Shown: positions 42,339 to 51,181, counted from the first letter of the stretch. The stretch: DNA of 64,000 nt from JAAXXJ01 sp964412455 (GCA_964412455.1 CAYPOT010000001.1:1-64000), one strand, 5' to 3'. The notes: generated from the letters alone by a model not told the origin. Program-made: numbers and translations.

Positions 42339-43282
42339 CCGCCACGTGCAGGATCTGCAATACCAGCGCGGACCACCCCGAATATACGGTTCGGGAAATG
42401 ATGATGGGGACCGGAGAACCGTTCACCTATTTTCAGTGCGAACGTTGCCACTGTCTCCAGATCGCGGAATTCCCGCGGGAGATCGCAAGATACTATCCGG
42501 CAAACTACTACAGTTTTTCAACGACCTCGCGGGACAAAACAGGGAATCGGGTCCTCAAATGGGTCCGCAGGATCAGGAATGCCAGTTCGGTGTGTGAAAA
42601 GGGGTTCGGGAACGGCCTGATCAGGAAATTGTTCCCGAATAAAAAACTGCTTCCCCTGATGCGGCTGGGCCTTACCCCCGCGTCCCGGATCCTTGACGTG
42701 GGATGCGGAGCAGGATGGCGGCTCTACGCCTTGCGGGAATCCGGCTTTCCCAACACGCTGGGAGTCGATCCCTACTTGGAGCACGACCTCACGTACGCGA
42801 ACGGCCTGCAGGTCCTGAAGAGGACCGTGAACGAGGTGGAAGGCTTGTGGGACGTGGTCATGTTCCATCATTCCCTTGAGCATATTCCCGGCCAGGCTGC
42901 CGCGCTCCGGGCTGCCGCCGGCCTCCTGCGTCCCGGCGGTACATGCCTGATCAGGGTACCGGTCGCATCTTCGTACGCGTGGGAGTTCTACCGCGAACAT
43001 TGGTACCAGATCGACGCACCGAGGCACTTTTATCTGCACTCCTATGAGAGCATGAGGCGGTTGGCGGAACAATGCGGATTGGTGCTGCGGTCGACGGAGT
43101 GTGATTCAACCCTCGATCAATTCAGGACCAGCGAACTGTACAAGCAAGGACTCCGGTCCTTCAGGGAGGCTGGGTTCGACCGGACGCAGAAGACCGAGTG
43201 GAAGCGCCGCGCCGAGAAATTGAACCAGGAAGGCCGGGGAGACCAGGCAGTCTTCTATTTAGAAAAATCCGGGACGAACTGA
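42335..43282 (+). CDS. Zinc-ribbon class I SAM-dependent methyltransferase
   Basis: A 315-residue protein. The N-terminus holds CRICN...CERCH, a zinc-binding pair. The Rossmann methyltransferase domain has ILDVGCGAGWRLYALRESGF and VVMFHHSLEHIPGQAAALRAAAGLLRPGG. Relatives act on sugars or lipids in surface polysaccharide gene clusters, but the substrate cannot be read here. The start overlaps lipA by four bases. Confidence 0.9.
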   Translation: MTATCRICNTSADHPEYTVREMMMGTGEPFTYFQCERCHCLQIAEFPREIARYYPANYYSFSTTSRDKTGNRVLKWVRRIRNASSVCEKGFGNGLIRKLFPNKKLLPLMRLGLTPASRILDVGCGAGWRLYALRESGFPNTLGVDPYLEHDLTYANGLQVLKRTVNEVEGLWDVVMFHHSLEHIPGQAAALRAAAGLLRPGGTCLIRVPVASSYAWEFYREHWYQIDAPRHFYLHSYESMRRLAEQCGLVLRSTECDSTLDQFRTSELYKQGLRSFREAGFDRTQKTEWKRRAEKLNQEGRGDQAVFYLEKSGTN

Positions 43283-43339
43283 ACCAGTTCGCGCGGTCAC
43301 GATCAAGGATATTTGATATTTTAAGTAGGGGAGACAACA

Positions 43340-44044
43340 ATGACGAAAGAACAGTACCGCACGCTGACCAGAAATATCCGCAAACCTTTCAACCGCTATT
43401 TTGCGGTCCGGCGGCTCAGGAAGTTCCATGAACAGCCGCGGTCCCTGGATGAGGTCATTCAGTGGGCAATGAACTTCGGCAGCAGCGGCTTCTATCGGGT
43501 GAGGACATCGCAGATGCCGTCAGAGATACTGGCGCTCGCCGGGGCCGTCGCAGAACTGAAGCCCGAGATCATCCTCGAGATCGGCACCGCCCGCGGCGGA
43601 ACCCTGCTCATCTGGTCGCAGCTGGCGTCACAACAGGTGATCACCTGTGACATCGATGACCTCCGCGAGAAGGAGGCGTTTCTCAAGTCATTTCCACCGT
43701 CCGGATCATCATGTCGGGTGACGCTGCTTCGCGGAGACTCTCACACATCCGCCTTTAAAGACCGTGTTGCGCGACAGCTCGACGGAAAGAAGGCCGATTT
43801 CCTTTTCATCGACGGAGATCACACGGAAGAAGGTGTTACCGCGGATTATACGGGGTATCGCGAGTTCGTCAGGCCAGGTGGCATCATCGCATTTCACGAT
43901 ATTGTAGAGTCGCAGCCATTCCCCACGAACCAGGTATACAACCTCTGGAAGCGCATTCGCCTCGAACAGCAGACGGAGGAGTTCATCCAGGACCCCGCTC
44001 AGAGCGGATTCGGTATAGGCATTGTCAGGGTGCCGATTGGATAG
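43340..44044 (+). CDS. CmcI-like class I methyltransferase
   Basis: A 234-residue protein with IILEIGTARGGTLLIWSQLA, VITCDIDD, DFLFIDGDHTEEGVTADYTGYREFVRPGGIIAFHDIV, the signature of the cephalosporin-hydroxylase/CmcI-like branch. A GGGGAG site precedes ATG 43340. It probably modifies a sugar or an amino group on a glycan, which is inference from its neighbours. Confidence 0.86.
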   Translation: MTKEQYRTLTRNIRKPFNRYFAVRRLRKFHEQPRSLDEVIQWAMNFGSSGFYRVRTSQMPSEILALAGAVAELKPEIILEIGTARGGTLLIWSQLASQQVITCDIDDLREKEAFLKSFPPSGSSCRVTLLRGDSHTSAFKDRVARQLDGKKADFLFIDGDHTEEGVTADYTGYREFVRPGGIIAFHDIVESQPFPTNQVYNLWKRIRLEQQTEEFIQDPAQSGFGIGIVRVPIG

Positions 44045-44066
44045 CACTGGGACAGGCGAAGGAAGA

Positions 44067-44930
44067 ATGAGAATCACGGTCATTGTACCCACCTACAACA
44101 GACCTCGGGCGCTCGCGCTGTGCCTGCGAAGCCTAGCGATGCAGAGCCTGCTTCCCGACGAGGTCATGATCGCCGACGATGGAAGCGGTCCGGAGACGAA
44201 AGAGACGATCCAGATGATGACCGGCGAATTGAAGGATGGTTTTCCCATACGCCACGTATGGCAGGAGGACATCGGATTTCGGAAGCCAAAGATCCTGAAC
44301 GAGACGGTCCGGCAGTCCACCGGTGACTACCTGATATTCATTGACGGTGATTCCATGGCGCACCGGGACTTTGTCCTTTCCCATGTCGGGATGAGCGCGC
44401 CATTCTCAATATTGAGCGGCAAGCGGGCTGAGATCGGCAGGCGTTTGACGGATCGGATGACGAAGAAGGGGCGGCCCATTGTGTCATTGAGGCCGGTCCT
44501 GGTATGGGACGCGGTGTTCGGCGGCGAGAAAAAATCCCGGAAGGTAGAAGAAGCAATTCGCATCGAGAACGTTCTGCTGCGCAGGATGCTGCACCGGGAC
44601 CGGATCACCGATGACGGGGTCTGGGGATGCAATTTCAGCCTCTATAAGGAACTGTTCTACGCTATCAACGGTTGCGACGAGGATTTTGTAGACGGATCGA
44701 TCGAGGACAATGATCTTGGCATACGGGTGTTGAACCAGGGTGGGAAGTTGAGGTCAGTCAGAAATTATGCAATCATATTTCATCTCTGGCATAAATCATC
44801 ATGGAACTTCCAAAATGAAAAGTATTTGCACAATATGGCGATCATGCATAGACGCATGGAGAACAATGAAAAGCAATGCAGGAACGGCATCCGGAGGCTG
44901 GAGAGGACGGACGAAGTGAAGAAAGGGTAA
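44067..44930 (+). CDS. Glycosyltransferase family 2
   Basis: A 287-residue GT-A enzyme: ITVIVPTYNRPRALALCLRSLAMQ at the N-terminus, DEVMIADDGSG, the metal-binding FIDGDSMAH, and the C-terminal acceptor region VWGCNFSLYKELFYAINGCDEDFVDGSIEDNDLGIRV. The start at ATG 44067 has GGAAGA just upstream. Substrate not readable. Confidence 0.9.
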   Translation: MRITVIVPTYNRPRALALCLRSLAMQSLLPDEVMIADDGSGPETKETIQMMTGELKDGFPIRHVWQEDIGFRKPKILNETVRQSTGDYLIFIDGDSMAHRDFVLSHVGMSAPFSILSGKRAEIGRRLTDRMTKKGRPIVSLRPVLVWDAVFGGEKKSRKVEEAIRIENVLLRRMLHRDRITDDGVWGCNFSLYKELFYAINGCDEDFVDGSIEDNDLGIRVLNQGGKLRSVRNYAIIFHLWHKSSWNFQNEKYLHNMAIMHRRMENNEKQCRNGIRRLERTDEVKKG

Positions 44931-45075
44931 GGGGCGGCTAAAGAACAGGATGCTCGACCTCTATATGAGCAATAGAATTCGAAGCAACTTTGATTTGACA
45001 TAATATACATTATCAGACTATATAGTATTTAAATCATATTGTTATAATATAGCGTGTAACGCATTGATATATTGG
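44931..45075. other. Strongly AT-rich gap between convergent genes
   Basis: Most of 44975-45075 is A/T with many TATA/ATAAT runs, in sharp contrast to the GC-rich neighbours. Both flanking genes end here, so it is not a promoter zone. No gene or hairpin is seen. Confidence 0.6.
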
Positions 45076-45912
45076 TTATAATTTAACGCTTATGATACCT
45101 ATCATTCTATTCGAATCCTCGAATCCTTCCTGTGACTTGTGAATGAACTGAGTTCCCAGTGAAAGATTAAACCGTTCGTTGACCAGGCGTAATCCATAGG
45201 TCACTGCGCTGAAATCCGCGCCATCAACCGACATGATGTCTTTTCCCTTGCGGTGATTATACTCGATGATCATTTGCAGGTTCCTGTATTTGCTTATGGG
45301 AAACACAATTCCTGCATTTGCCTGTGAGTAGCTGTCCCTGAACTCTTTATCAGACTGGTCCTGGACCGCGACCTGCCCGTCGGCGAAGATGCCGATAATA
45401 TGGTCTTCCCATATGAGCTCACTGCCCAGGGATATTCCCAGACGTCCGCCCCAATGAATGATACTGTTCATCCCCGCAAGTCTATCACCCGTCGGGAATA
45501 CACCGGTCAGGATCAGTGCAATGCCCGGTATGCCGCTGAATTCGGACTGCGGTCTGACATTCCATTTATAGGACAGCTCCGTATCACCCATGCCACGGGA
45601 TATTTGATCAGGGTCCTCGTTCACATAATAAAACGCGCTTTTTAGGGCGATCTCGCTGTTATGAGAAAGCCCCAGACCGATCGTCATGGGATATGCCGTT
45701 GCCGTGTAATTAGGAATGAGACTGCTCTCGGAAAGGGCCATAATGCCTATTTCCAGGGAGTTCGGCGGCAGCGTGAACGGTGAGGTCGTTACGAGAAGCC
45801 CGGTCATTCCCGAGGTATTGACCGGCCGATTGACGATCTCCAGTTCTTCTGAGTGAAGAGCCGCGGGCAAGAGAAAAGCAATGATGATCGGGAGAAGCAG
45901 AATGTGTCGCAT
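45076..45912 (-). CDS. Outer-membrane beta-barrel candidate
   Basis: A 278-residue exported protein with signal MRHILLLPIIIAFLLPAALHSEE. The body is built of alternating beta strands (LGLSHNSEIALKSAFYYV, DTELSYKWNVR, GIALILTGVFPTGD, NLQMIIEYNHRKG, FNLSLGTQFI) and ends with a hydrophobic strand IGIISVKL without the common terminal Phe. It resembles uncharacterised porin-like/MetA-pathway proteins. Function unknown. Confidence 0.7.
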   Translation of the reverse strand: MRHILLLPIIIAFLLPAALHSEELEIVNRPVNTSGMTGLLVTTSPFTLPPNSLEIGIMALSESSLIPNYTATAYPMTIGLGLSHNSEIALKSAFYYVNEDPDQISRGMGDTELSYKWNVRPQSEFSGIPGIALILTGVFPTGDRLAGMNSIIHWGGRLGISLGSELIWEDHIIGIFADGQVAVQDQSDKEFRDSYSQANAGIVFPISKYRNLQMIIEYNHRKGKDIMSVDGADFSAVTYGLRLVNERFNLSLGTQFIHKSQEGFEDSNRMIGIISVKL

Positions 45913-45985
45913 AGTGAGTGAACTGTATCAATAAGACCGGATCGCGTCAAGAAAATTATGTCCTACGAAAGGAGGTCGTACTTGC

Positions 45986-46015
45986 TTGACAAAGAAGCCC
46001 CCCTCTTGGTATCTT
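45986..46015 (+). promoter_or_regulatory. Promoter of the small cytochrome c gene
   Basis: TTGACA (-35), 18-base spacer, TATCTT (-10), about 40 bases before the start codon. Confidence 0.6.
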
Positions 46016-46056
46016 TACGATACACGGTGGTGAATGATAAAAAAGGAGGGCTTGGT

Positions 46057-46410
46057 ATGAGAACAATTGTCATGAGTGCAGTCGCGGTTTTTATCGCATG
46101 GACCATGGTCAGTGTTGTTTTTGCAGCGAAGCATGAAGCGACGGCGGACAAGGGCAAGGTAATGTTCAACGACACGAAGCTTGGTGCGAACGGAAAAACG
46201 TGTAATGACTGCCACAAGGATGGAGCCGGACTGGAGAAGGCCGGTGTAAAAAAAGGCGTGGAAACGATGGTGAACACCTGCATCACCAAGGCATTGAACG
46301 GCAAGGCCCTGAAGAAAAAATCCATGGAGATGCAGTCGCTGGTGCTGTATATAAAAAGCCTCGGCAGTGAGAAAAAACCGGTCAAAAAAAAGGCGCCGGT
46401 TGGCTGCTGA
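46057..46410 (+). CDS. Small monohaem cytochrome c
   Basis: A 117-residue exported protein with a signal peptide (MRTIVMSAVAVFIAWTMVSVVFAA). The class I fold starts ADKGKVMFNDTKLGANGKTCNDCH (one CxxCH). A candidate distal Met is in KSMEMQSLVLYI. The C-terminus is Lys-rich (EKKPVKKKAPVGC). Start ATG 46057 follows AAAGGAGG. It probably carries electrons in the periplasm. Partner unknown. Confidence 0.88.
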   Translation: MRTIVMSAVAVFIAWTMVSVVFAAKHEATADKGKVMFNDTKLGANGKTCNDCHKDGAGLEKAGVKKGVETMVNTCITKALNGKALKKKSMEMQSLVLYIKSLGSEKKPVKKKAPVGC

Positions 46411-46437
46411 AACCACCCGGGAGTTAACAGCAGACAG

Positions 46438-46476
46438 AAACCCCTTTGCTTGATCATGAGCAAAGGGGTTTTTATT
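46438..46476 (+). terminator. Rho-independent terminator of the cytochrome c gene
   Basis: Stem AAACCCCTTTGCT/AGCAAAGGGGTTT with loop TGATCATG is followed by TTATTT. It overlaps the end of the convergent bioD gene and so separates both units. Confidence 0.9.
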
Positions 46477-47146
46477 TCAACGTCAACAGATACCGCATAA
46501 TAGTCTTTACGTCCTTTTTTCCATATTTGACATGACCGATGATCGGGACGCCGGACAGGCGTTCTATGACCGGCGGGCCTGTTTGTTCCGCCAGTCCGGG
46601 TCTTTTCTGCGAGCTGTGGTTGATCACGATCCCCGCGATGCGCAGCCCGCGGGAACGAAGTGCCATGATGGTCAAAAGCGTATGATTGATCGTGCCCAGC
46701 CCGGGTCGCGCAACAACGAGTACCGGCAGATCCAGGACCCCGGCAAGGTCCAGGTACTGGCGGCTGTTGGTCAACGGTACCATGATGCCGCCTGCCCCTT
46801 CTACTACCATACAGGCGTGTTTCCGGGCAAGCGTACGGAAGGCCGAAACGATCCTTTTGATATCGATCTGTTTCCCTTCACGAGCCGCGGCGACGGCCGG
46901 CGCGAGAGGAGCGCGGAACCGGTAGGGATTCACGAGGTCCAGCGGATCGTCCACACCTCCCGCCTTTATCAGCTTCAATGCGTCACGCGGCACCAGGATA
47001 CCGTTACGGATCACGCATCCTGTTTCAGCGGGTTTCATCACGCCGACGTTGATCCCTTGTTCGCGCAAGGCCGTTGCAAGGCCGGAGCCGACAAAGGTCT
47101 TTCCCACTCCCGTATCCGTCCCGGTAATAAAAATGCCTTTCATCAT
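46472..47146 (-). CDS. bioD: Dethiobiotin synthetase
   Basis: A 224-residue enzyme that carboxylates and closes the ureido ring of 7,8-diaminopelargonate with ATP. The P-loop FITGTDTGVGKTFVGSGLA, MKPAETGC and EGAGGIMVPL are typical. Starts at ATG 47146 or 47143. It lies 83 bases after the FabG-like gene, separated by a short heptamer array, and is the last gene of the biotin operon. Confidence 0.96.
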   Translation of the reverse strand: MMKGIFITGTDTGVGKTFVGSGLATALREQGINVGVMKPAETGCVIRNGILVPRDALKLIKAGGVDDPLDLVNPYRFRAPLAPAVAAAREGKQIDIKRIVSAFRTLARKHACMVVEGAGGIMVPLTNSRQYLDLAGVLDLPVLVVARPGLGTINHTLLTIMALRSRGLRIAGIVINHSSQKRPGLAEQTGPPVIERLSGVPIIGHVKYGKKDVKTIMRYLLTLK

Positions 47147-47204
47147 AATAGTTCATTGCTCATGGTCATTGACCTGTACGGATAATTACGAGACGATTGA
47201 TAGC

Positions 47205-47225
47205 TATCACCTATGAGCTATGAGC
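47205..47225. repeat. Short heptanucleotide array (3 units)
   Basis: TATCACC, TATGAGC and TATGAGC follow one another just after the FabG-like stop codon. Same family as the arrays at 52610, 53075, 54611 and 54687. Confidence 0.5.
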
Positions 47226-47229
47226 TGCC

Positions 47230-47967
47230 TTATAATATCCTGCTGTCCAGATTGAATACCTGCCCTGACACATGCTGCATAAGTGAAAGATGATAGATGA
47301 AATCCGCGACCTCTTCCTGAGTAGACGCCCTGCCGAGGGTATTCTCCTCGATGATCATGTTCCGCATAGAGTCGGAAACCGAGTTTCCCATCTCTGTCTC
47401 GAGAAAACCGGGGAGAACGGCATTTGCCTTGATGTTGAACCTTCCCAGTTCTTTTGCCGTCGTTCGGGTAAGTCCGATAAGACCTGCTTTCGCCGCAGAA
47501 TAATTAGCCTGGCCCGCCCTTCCCTGCATGCCGGTCAGGGAAGCAAGGGAGATGATATGGCCGGTGCGCTGACGCATCATGGCCTGGGAAACAGCGCGGA
47601 TACACTGAAAGGGCCCTGTCAGGTTCGTCGCGATGACGTCGTCCCAGTCCTTCTCGGACATGCGGACGGCGAGGCCGTCACGGGTTATGCCGGCGTTGTT
47701 CACCAGGACATCGACCGTCCCCCACCGCTTCATGACCATGTCTATCATCGCATCGACCATTGTCCCCTGACGGACATCGGCCTGAATGGCCAGGGCCTCT
47801 CCACCCTGCTTTGTTATACTGTCAGCTACGGCAGCAGCGTCCAGACGCCGTTCTAGGTAATTTACCGCGACCCGCGCGCCTGCAAGGCCGAACCGCAGGG
47901 CAATCATCCTGCCGAGGCCGCGGGAAGCTCCGGTGACGATAATAACGCGGTTATCCCTTACAGTCAT
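47230..47967 (-). CDS. FabG-like short-chain dehydrogenase in the biotin operon
   Basis: A 245-residue SDR: cofactor motif VTGASRGLGRMIALRF, NNAG, and the catalytic Ser, Tyr, Lys in ISLASLTGMQGRAGQANYSAAKAG. It is closest to 3-oxoacyl-ACP reductase FabG. It overlaps bioF by 17 bases, so it is translated with the biotin enzymes. A dedicated role in making the pimelate precursor or a pimeloyl-ACP intermediate is likely but not proven. Confidence 0.9.
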   Translation of the reverse strand: MTVRDNRVIIVTGASRGLGRMIALRFGLAGARVAVNYLERRLDAAAVADSITKQGGEALAIQADVRQGTMVDAMIDMVMKRWGTVDVLVNNAGITRDGLAVRMSEKDWDDVIATNLTGPFQCIRAVSQAMMRQRTGHIISLASLTGMQGRAGQANYSAAKAGLIGLTRTTAKELGRFNIKANAVLPGFLETEMGNSVSDSMRNMIIEENTLGRASTQEEVADFIYHLSLMQHVSGQVFNLDSRIL

Positions 47968-49126
47968 GGGAGAAATACCCCTTTTCGTTCAATATCCTGA
48001 AGATCCTGACTGCCTGCTCAATATCTTCTTCCGAGTGCGTGGCCATGACCGTTGCCCTGAGCCGCGCGCTGCCGTCGGGGACGGTGGGCGGCCTGATGGC
48101 AGTAACGTAAATACCTTGTGCGAAGGCCGTTTGAGAGGCCTGAAGCGCCTGAGCGGAGCTTCCTACCAGGAGCGGGAAGATCGGGGTTTCCGACGGAGCG
48201 GTACTGACACCCAGGGACGCCAGACCATGGGCGAGGCGGTCCCTGTTGTCCCAAAGCCTTTCCCTGCGCCAGGGTTCCGCTTCCAGGACATCGAGGGCCG
48301 CGATCGATGCGGCGCAGACCGAAGGCGGAAGCGACGTGCTGAACAGGTAGCTTCTGCAGGTGTTCAATAGATAGCGCACTATGTCCCGGGCGCCTGCAAC
48401 ATAGGCGCCGAACGACCCCAGGGCCTTCCCCAGGGTGCCCATCTGGATATGCACCCTGTCTTCCAGTCCGAAGTGTTCGGCGGTCCCCCTGCCCTTTTTG
48501 CCAAGGACGCCGGTGGCATGGGCATCATCGACCATCAGGATCGCATCATAGCGCTCGGCGAGCTTCACGAGGTCGGGGAGAGGCGCAATATCGCCGTCCA
48601 TGCTGAAAACACCATCGGTGACGATGAGTTTCCGGGGCGCCGTCGTGTTCGATCGCAGAAGGGCTTCCAGGTGGTCCATGTCCCGATGCCGAAAGACCTC
48701 GGTCCTGGCCCTGCTCAGGCGGCAGCCGTCGATGATGCTCGCGTGGTTCAGCCTGTCGCTCAGGACAAGGTCTCCCTCTCCGGCAACGGCGGGGATGACA
48801 CCGGTATTCGCTGCATAGCCGGAATTGAACAGGATCGCGGATTCCGCGCCTTTGAACGCGGCTATGCGGCGCTCCAGCTCTTCATGCAGTTCGGAGTTCC
48901 CGGAGATCAACCGTGCCGCGCCGGAGCCGAATCCATAGCGTTCCATGGCGTCGCAGGCTGCTTTCTTTAGCGCTGGATGTTCGGCAAGGCCGAGATAGTT
49001 GTTGGAGGACAGAAGGACGACCGGTTTCCCGTCAACCATCACCCGGGGGCCCTGGGCAGAATCAATATGGACAAGGTTCCTCAGGAGGTGCTGTTGTTCT
49101 CTCTGTGCGAGGTCGTGCTCAAACAT
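47951..49126 (-). CDS. bioF: 8-amino-7-oxononanoate synthase
   Basis: A 391-residue PLP enzyme that condenses pimeloyl-CoA with alanine. Key segments are LLSSNNYLGLAEHP, GSGAARLISGN, the cofactor-contacting DDAHATGVLGKKGRG, and the Schiff-base Lys in GTLGKALGSFGAYVAG. It overlaps bioW by eight bases and the FabG-like gene by 17. Confidence 0.96.
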   Translation of the reverse strand: MFEHDLAQREQQHLLRNLVHIDSAQGPRVMVDGKPVVLLSSNNYLGLAEHPALKKAACDAMERYGFGSGAARLISGNSELHEELERRIAAFKGAESAILFNSGYAANTGVIPAVAGEGDLVLSDRLNHASIIDGCRLSRARTEVFRHRDMDHLEALLRSNTTAPRKLIVTDGVFSMDGDIAPLPDLVKLAERYDAILMVDDAHATGVLGKKGRGTAEHFGLEDRVHIQMGTLGKALGSFGAYVAGARDIVRYLLNTCRSYLFSTSLPPSVCAASIAALDVLEAEPWRRERLWDNRDRLAHGLASLGVSTAPSETPIFPLLVGSSAQALQASQTAFAQGIYVTAIRPPTVPDGSARLRATVMATHSEEDIEQAVRIFRILNEKGYFSHDCKG

Positions 49127-49952
49127 GGCGGTTGCTCGTTCCGTCCGGTATGAGGGCCGAAAGGTCGCTGATCTGACCGCAACTGCCGATGCGGGTAATG
49201 ATCACCGGTTCCTCCTGGAGGTACGAGAGCAGTGCATTCAGATCGAATCCTTCGCGCTTGACGAAAAATGCCCGTCCACCTGTTGTCCGGCCTTTTTCCT
49301 TCATGAACGGAAAACGCACATACCCGGTCGGGAGCGAGGACACGTATCCGGCGGAATAATCAGGATCGTCCGACCAGCAGAGCTCGGCGATCACACCTGG
49401 AGCATGAGCTACCTTTGTGGCGAGCGACAGGGCCTCCCGGGTCCGGAAATGCGTGAGGCCTGTCTCCGTCAGCTCGTGGTGGATGGCGGCGCAGGCCTCG
49501 CTGCTCCAATCGAACCGGGAAACACGGACCCCGCGCTCCCGGTCGGGTTCGAGCCGTTCTCCGGTCACGGCATCCATGAGCATCGCGCCCCGCATGATGC
49601 CTCCCGACGGCGCCGGACCGCGGTCAAGAAGCTGAAAGGCGCTCTCACTGGCAGCGGGCGATACCCCTGCCGTTAAGAGGACCTGCCTGCTTGCATTCCA
49701 ACATGAGGCGACATCAGGTGAGGCAACCGCCGTAAGGTCAAGGGCCTGAATGGTCCGGATAAAGGCGCCCTGAAGCGAGTCGATGGTCACCACAACATGA
49801 TCGGGGTCTATTCCCTTTCCCCGGGCGCGCTCGACGAGTTCCTGCACCGTGCCGGCGATCTGTTCGGCGGGGACCAGACGCTCGGCTCCGGAGAGGTGCC
49901 TTTCTCCTGTCGATGCCCGCATACGGATGCTGTAAAGGAATGGAGAGGTCAT
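49119..49952 (-). CDS. bioW: 6-carboxyhexanoate-CoA ligase (pimeloyl-CoA synthetase)
   Basis: A 277-residue BioW: the N-terminal YSIRMRASTGERHLSGAERLVP, central RGAMLMD and ERGVRVSRFDW, and KVAHAPGVIAELCWSDDPDYSAGYV are hallmarks. It activates free pimelate with ATP and CoA, so this organism enters biotin synthesis from pimelate and not by BioC/BioH. It overlaps bioB by four bases. Confidence 0.93.
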   Translation of the reverse strand: MTSPFLYSIRMRASTGERHLSGAERLVPAEQIAGTVQELVERARGKGIDPDHVVVTIDSLQGAFIRTIQALDLTAVASPDVASCWNASRQVLLTAGVSPAASESAFQLLDRGPAPSGGIMRGAMLMDAVTGERLEPDRERGVRVSRFDWSSEACAAIHHELTETGLTHFRTREALSLATKVAHAPGVIAELCWSDDPDYSAGYVSSLPTGYVRFPFMKEKGRTTGGRAFFVKREGFDLNALLSYLQEEPVIITRIGSCGQISDLSALIPDGTSNRHV

Positions 49953-50941
49953 GCCGGTAGAATGGAAAGACCAAGCTTTTTGATCATCCGGAGGTCGCTC
50001 TCCGGATCGAGCCCGGTCCTGGTAAGATAGTTTCCGATCATGAAGCCATCTGCCCCCGCCTCAAAGATCCGGGGATGAAGATCTCCCAATACCGATCCTC
50101 TGCCGCCGCATACACGGATCTCCCTGTCCGGAAGGACCATCCGGAACAGGGCGATGGCATGAAGCGCTTCGAGAGGAGCAATCGGCGTCACCTTGTCCAT
50201 CGGCGTTCCCATGATCGGCATCAGAAAGTTGAGGGGGACCGATTCGACGTCCAGTTCCTTCAAAGAGAACGCCATGCTGACACGGTCCCGCATGGTTTCG
50301 CCCATACCCAGGATCCCGCCGCTACAGGCCGAAAGGCCGATCGAGCGGGCATGGCGCAAAAGATCCGCGCGATCATCAAAGGTATGGGTCGTGCATATGT
50401 TCGGGAAGAACTCCCGGGAGGTCTCAATGTTGTGGTGATAGCGATCAAGACCCGCGTCCTTGAGATACCGGAGCTGGTCATGGGTGAGCGTCCCCAGGGT
50501 GGCGCAGGGCGAAAGGCCTGCATCACGGACCCGCTTAATGCCACGGGCTATGTTCCGCAGGTCCGCGTCGTCGTCGATGCCGCGTCCGCTGGTCACGATG
50601 CAGAACCGGCGGGCTCCGTTCTTTCTGGCCCCCCGGGCGGCCTCATCCATCCGGTCCACATCGATAAGCGGATAGACCGGCGAATCGGTGGAATAATGGG
50701 ACGACTGCGCGCAGAAGCGGCAGTCCTCGCCGCAGGCGCCGGATTTCGCGTTGACGATAGAGCAAATGTCCACGGAGGAACCGCGGTAGTGCTCCCTGAC
50801 GCGGTTGGCCGCTATGAATAGCTCAGCGAGGTCGGTCCCGGCGCACTCCGAAAGTGCAAGGGCCTCAGCAATATCGATCCTGCCGCCGCTTAATATCTTG
50901 TCCGACGCTGAATCGATCTTTGTTCGTAACGATGCGCTCAT
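49949..50941 (-). CDS. bioB: Biotin synthase
   Basis: A 330-residue radical-SAM enzyme that inserts sulphur into dethiobiotin. The cluster motif CGEDCRFCAQS, the YHHNIETS segment and CGGRG are intact. It is the first gene of the operon. ATG 50941 has no Shine-Dalgarno site, and the proposed -10 lies nine bases upstream, so the message may be leaderless. Confidence 0.97.
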   Translation of the reverse strand: MSASLRTKIDSASDKILSGGRIDIAEALALSECAGTDLAELFIAANRVREHYRGSSVDICSIVNAKSGACGEDCRFCAQSSHYSTDSPVYPLIDVDRMDEAARGARKNGARRFCIVTSGRGIDDDADLRNIARGIKRVRDAGLSPCATLGTLTHDQLRYLKDAGLDRYHHNIETSREFFPNICTTHTFDDRADLLRHARSIGLSACSGGILGMGETMRDRVSMAFSLKELDVESVPLNFLMPIMGTPMDKVTPIAPLEALHAIALFRMVLPDREIRVCGGRGSVLGDLHPRIFEAGADGFMIGNYLTRTGLDPESDLRMIKKLGLSILPA

Positions 50942-50949
50942 AGAGTATT

Positions 50950-50978
50950 GTTGTACCTGATGGAGGTTCTATTGTCAA
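50950..50978 (-). promoter_or_regulatory. Proposed bioB promoter
   Basis: On the minus strand: TTGACA (50973-50978), 17-base spacer, TACAAC (50950-50955). The -35 is formed by one arm of the BirA-type operator, so bound repressor would block polymerase. Confidence 0.5.
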
Positions 50979-51002
50979 CCATAAATGGATAGCAGGTTGA
51001 CA
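50972..51002. promoter_or_regulatory. BirA-type biotin operator
   Basis: TTGTCAACC and GGTTGACA face each other over 14 bases. The BirA consensus is TTGTAAACC-N14-16-GGTTTACA, so the match is close and the spacing is right. It predicts biotin-dependent repression of bioB-W-F-fabG-bioD by a BirA with a DNA-binding domain. Confidence 0.8.
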
Positions 51003-51181
51003 TAGGGTCTCGTTTCACCAAATGCGGGTCAGTATTCTGGCAGGGATCGCATCAGGCGAGAAGCAAAGAACAGCGATAGAACATGAAGACACTGAAGAAG
51101 CGGATCAACTGACGATGCATGCGGATAATCAGTGAAACCTGTTCGTGTTAAATGCCGTTTCCAGAGTTAATGCTATTGCGA

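Noticed and set aside
50942..51181. Riboswitch upstream of bioB
   Set aside because: The start of transcription appears to be next to the ATG, leaving no room for a structured leader; the BirA operator explains control.
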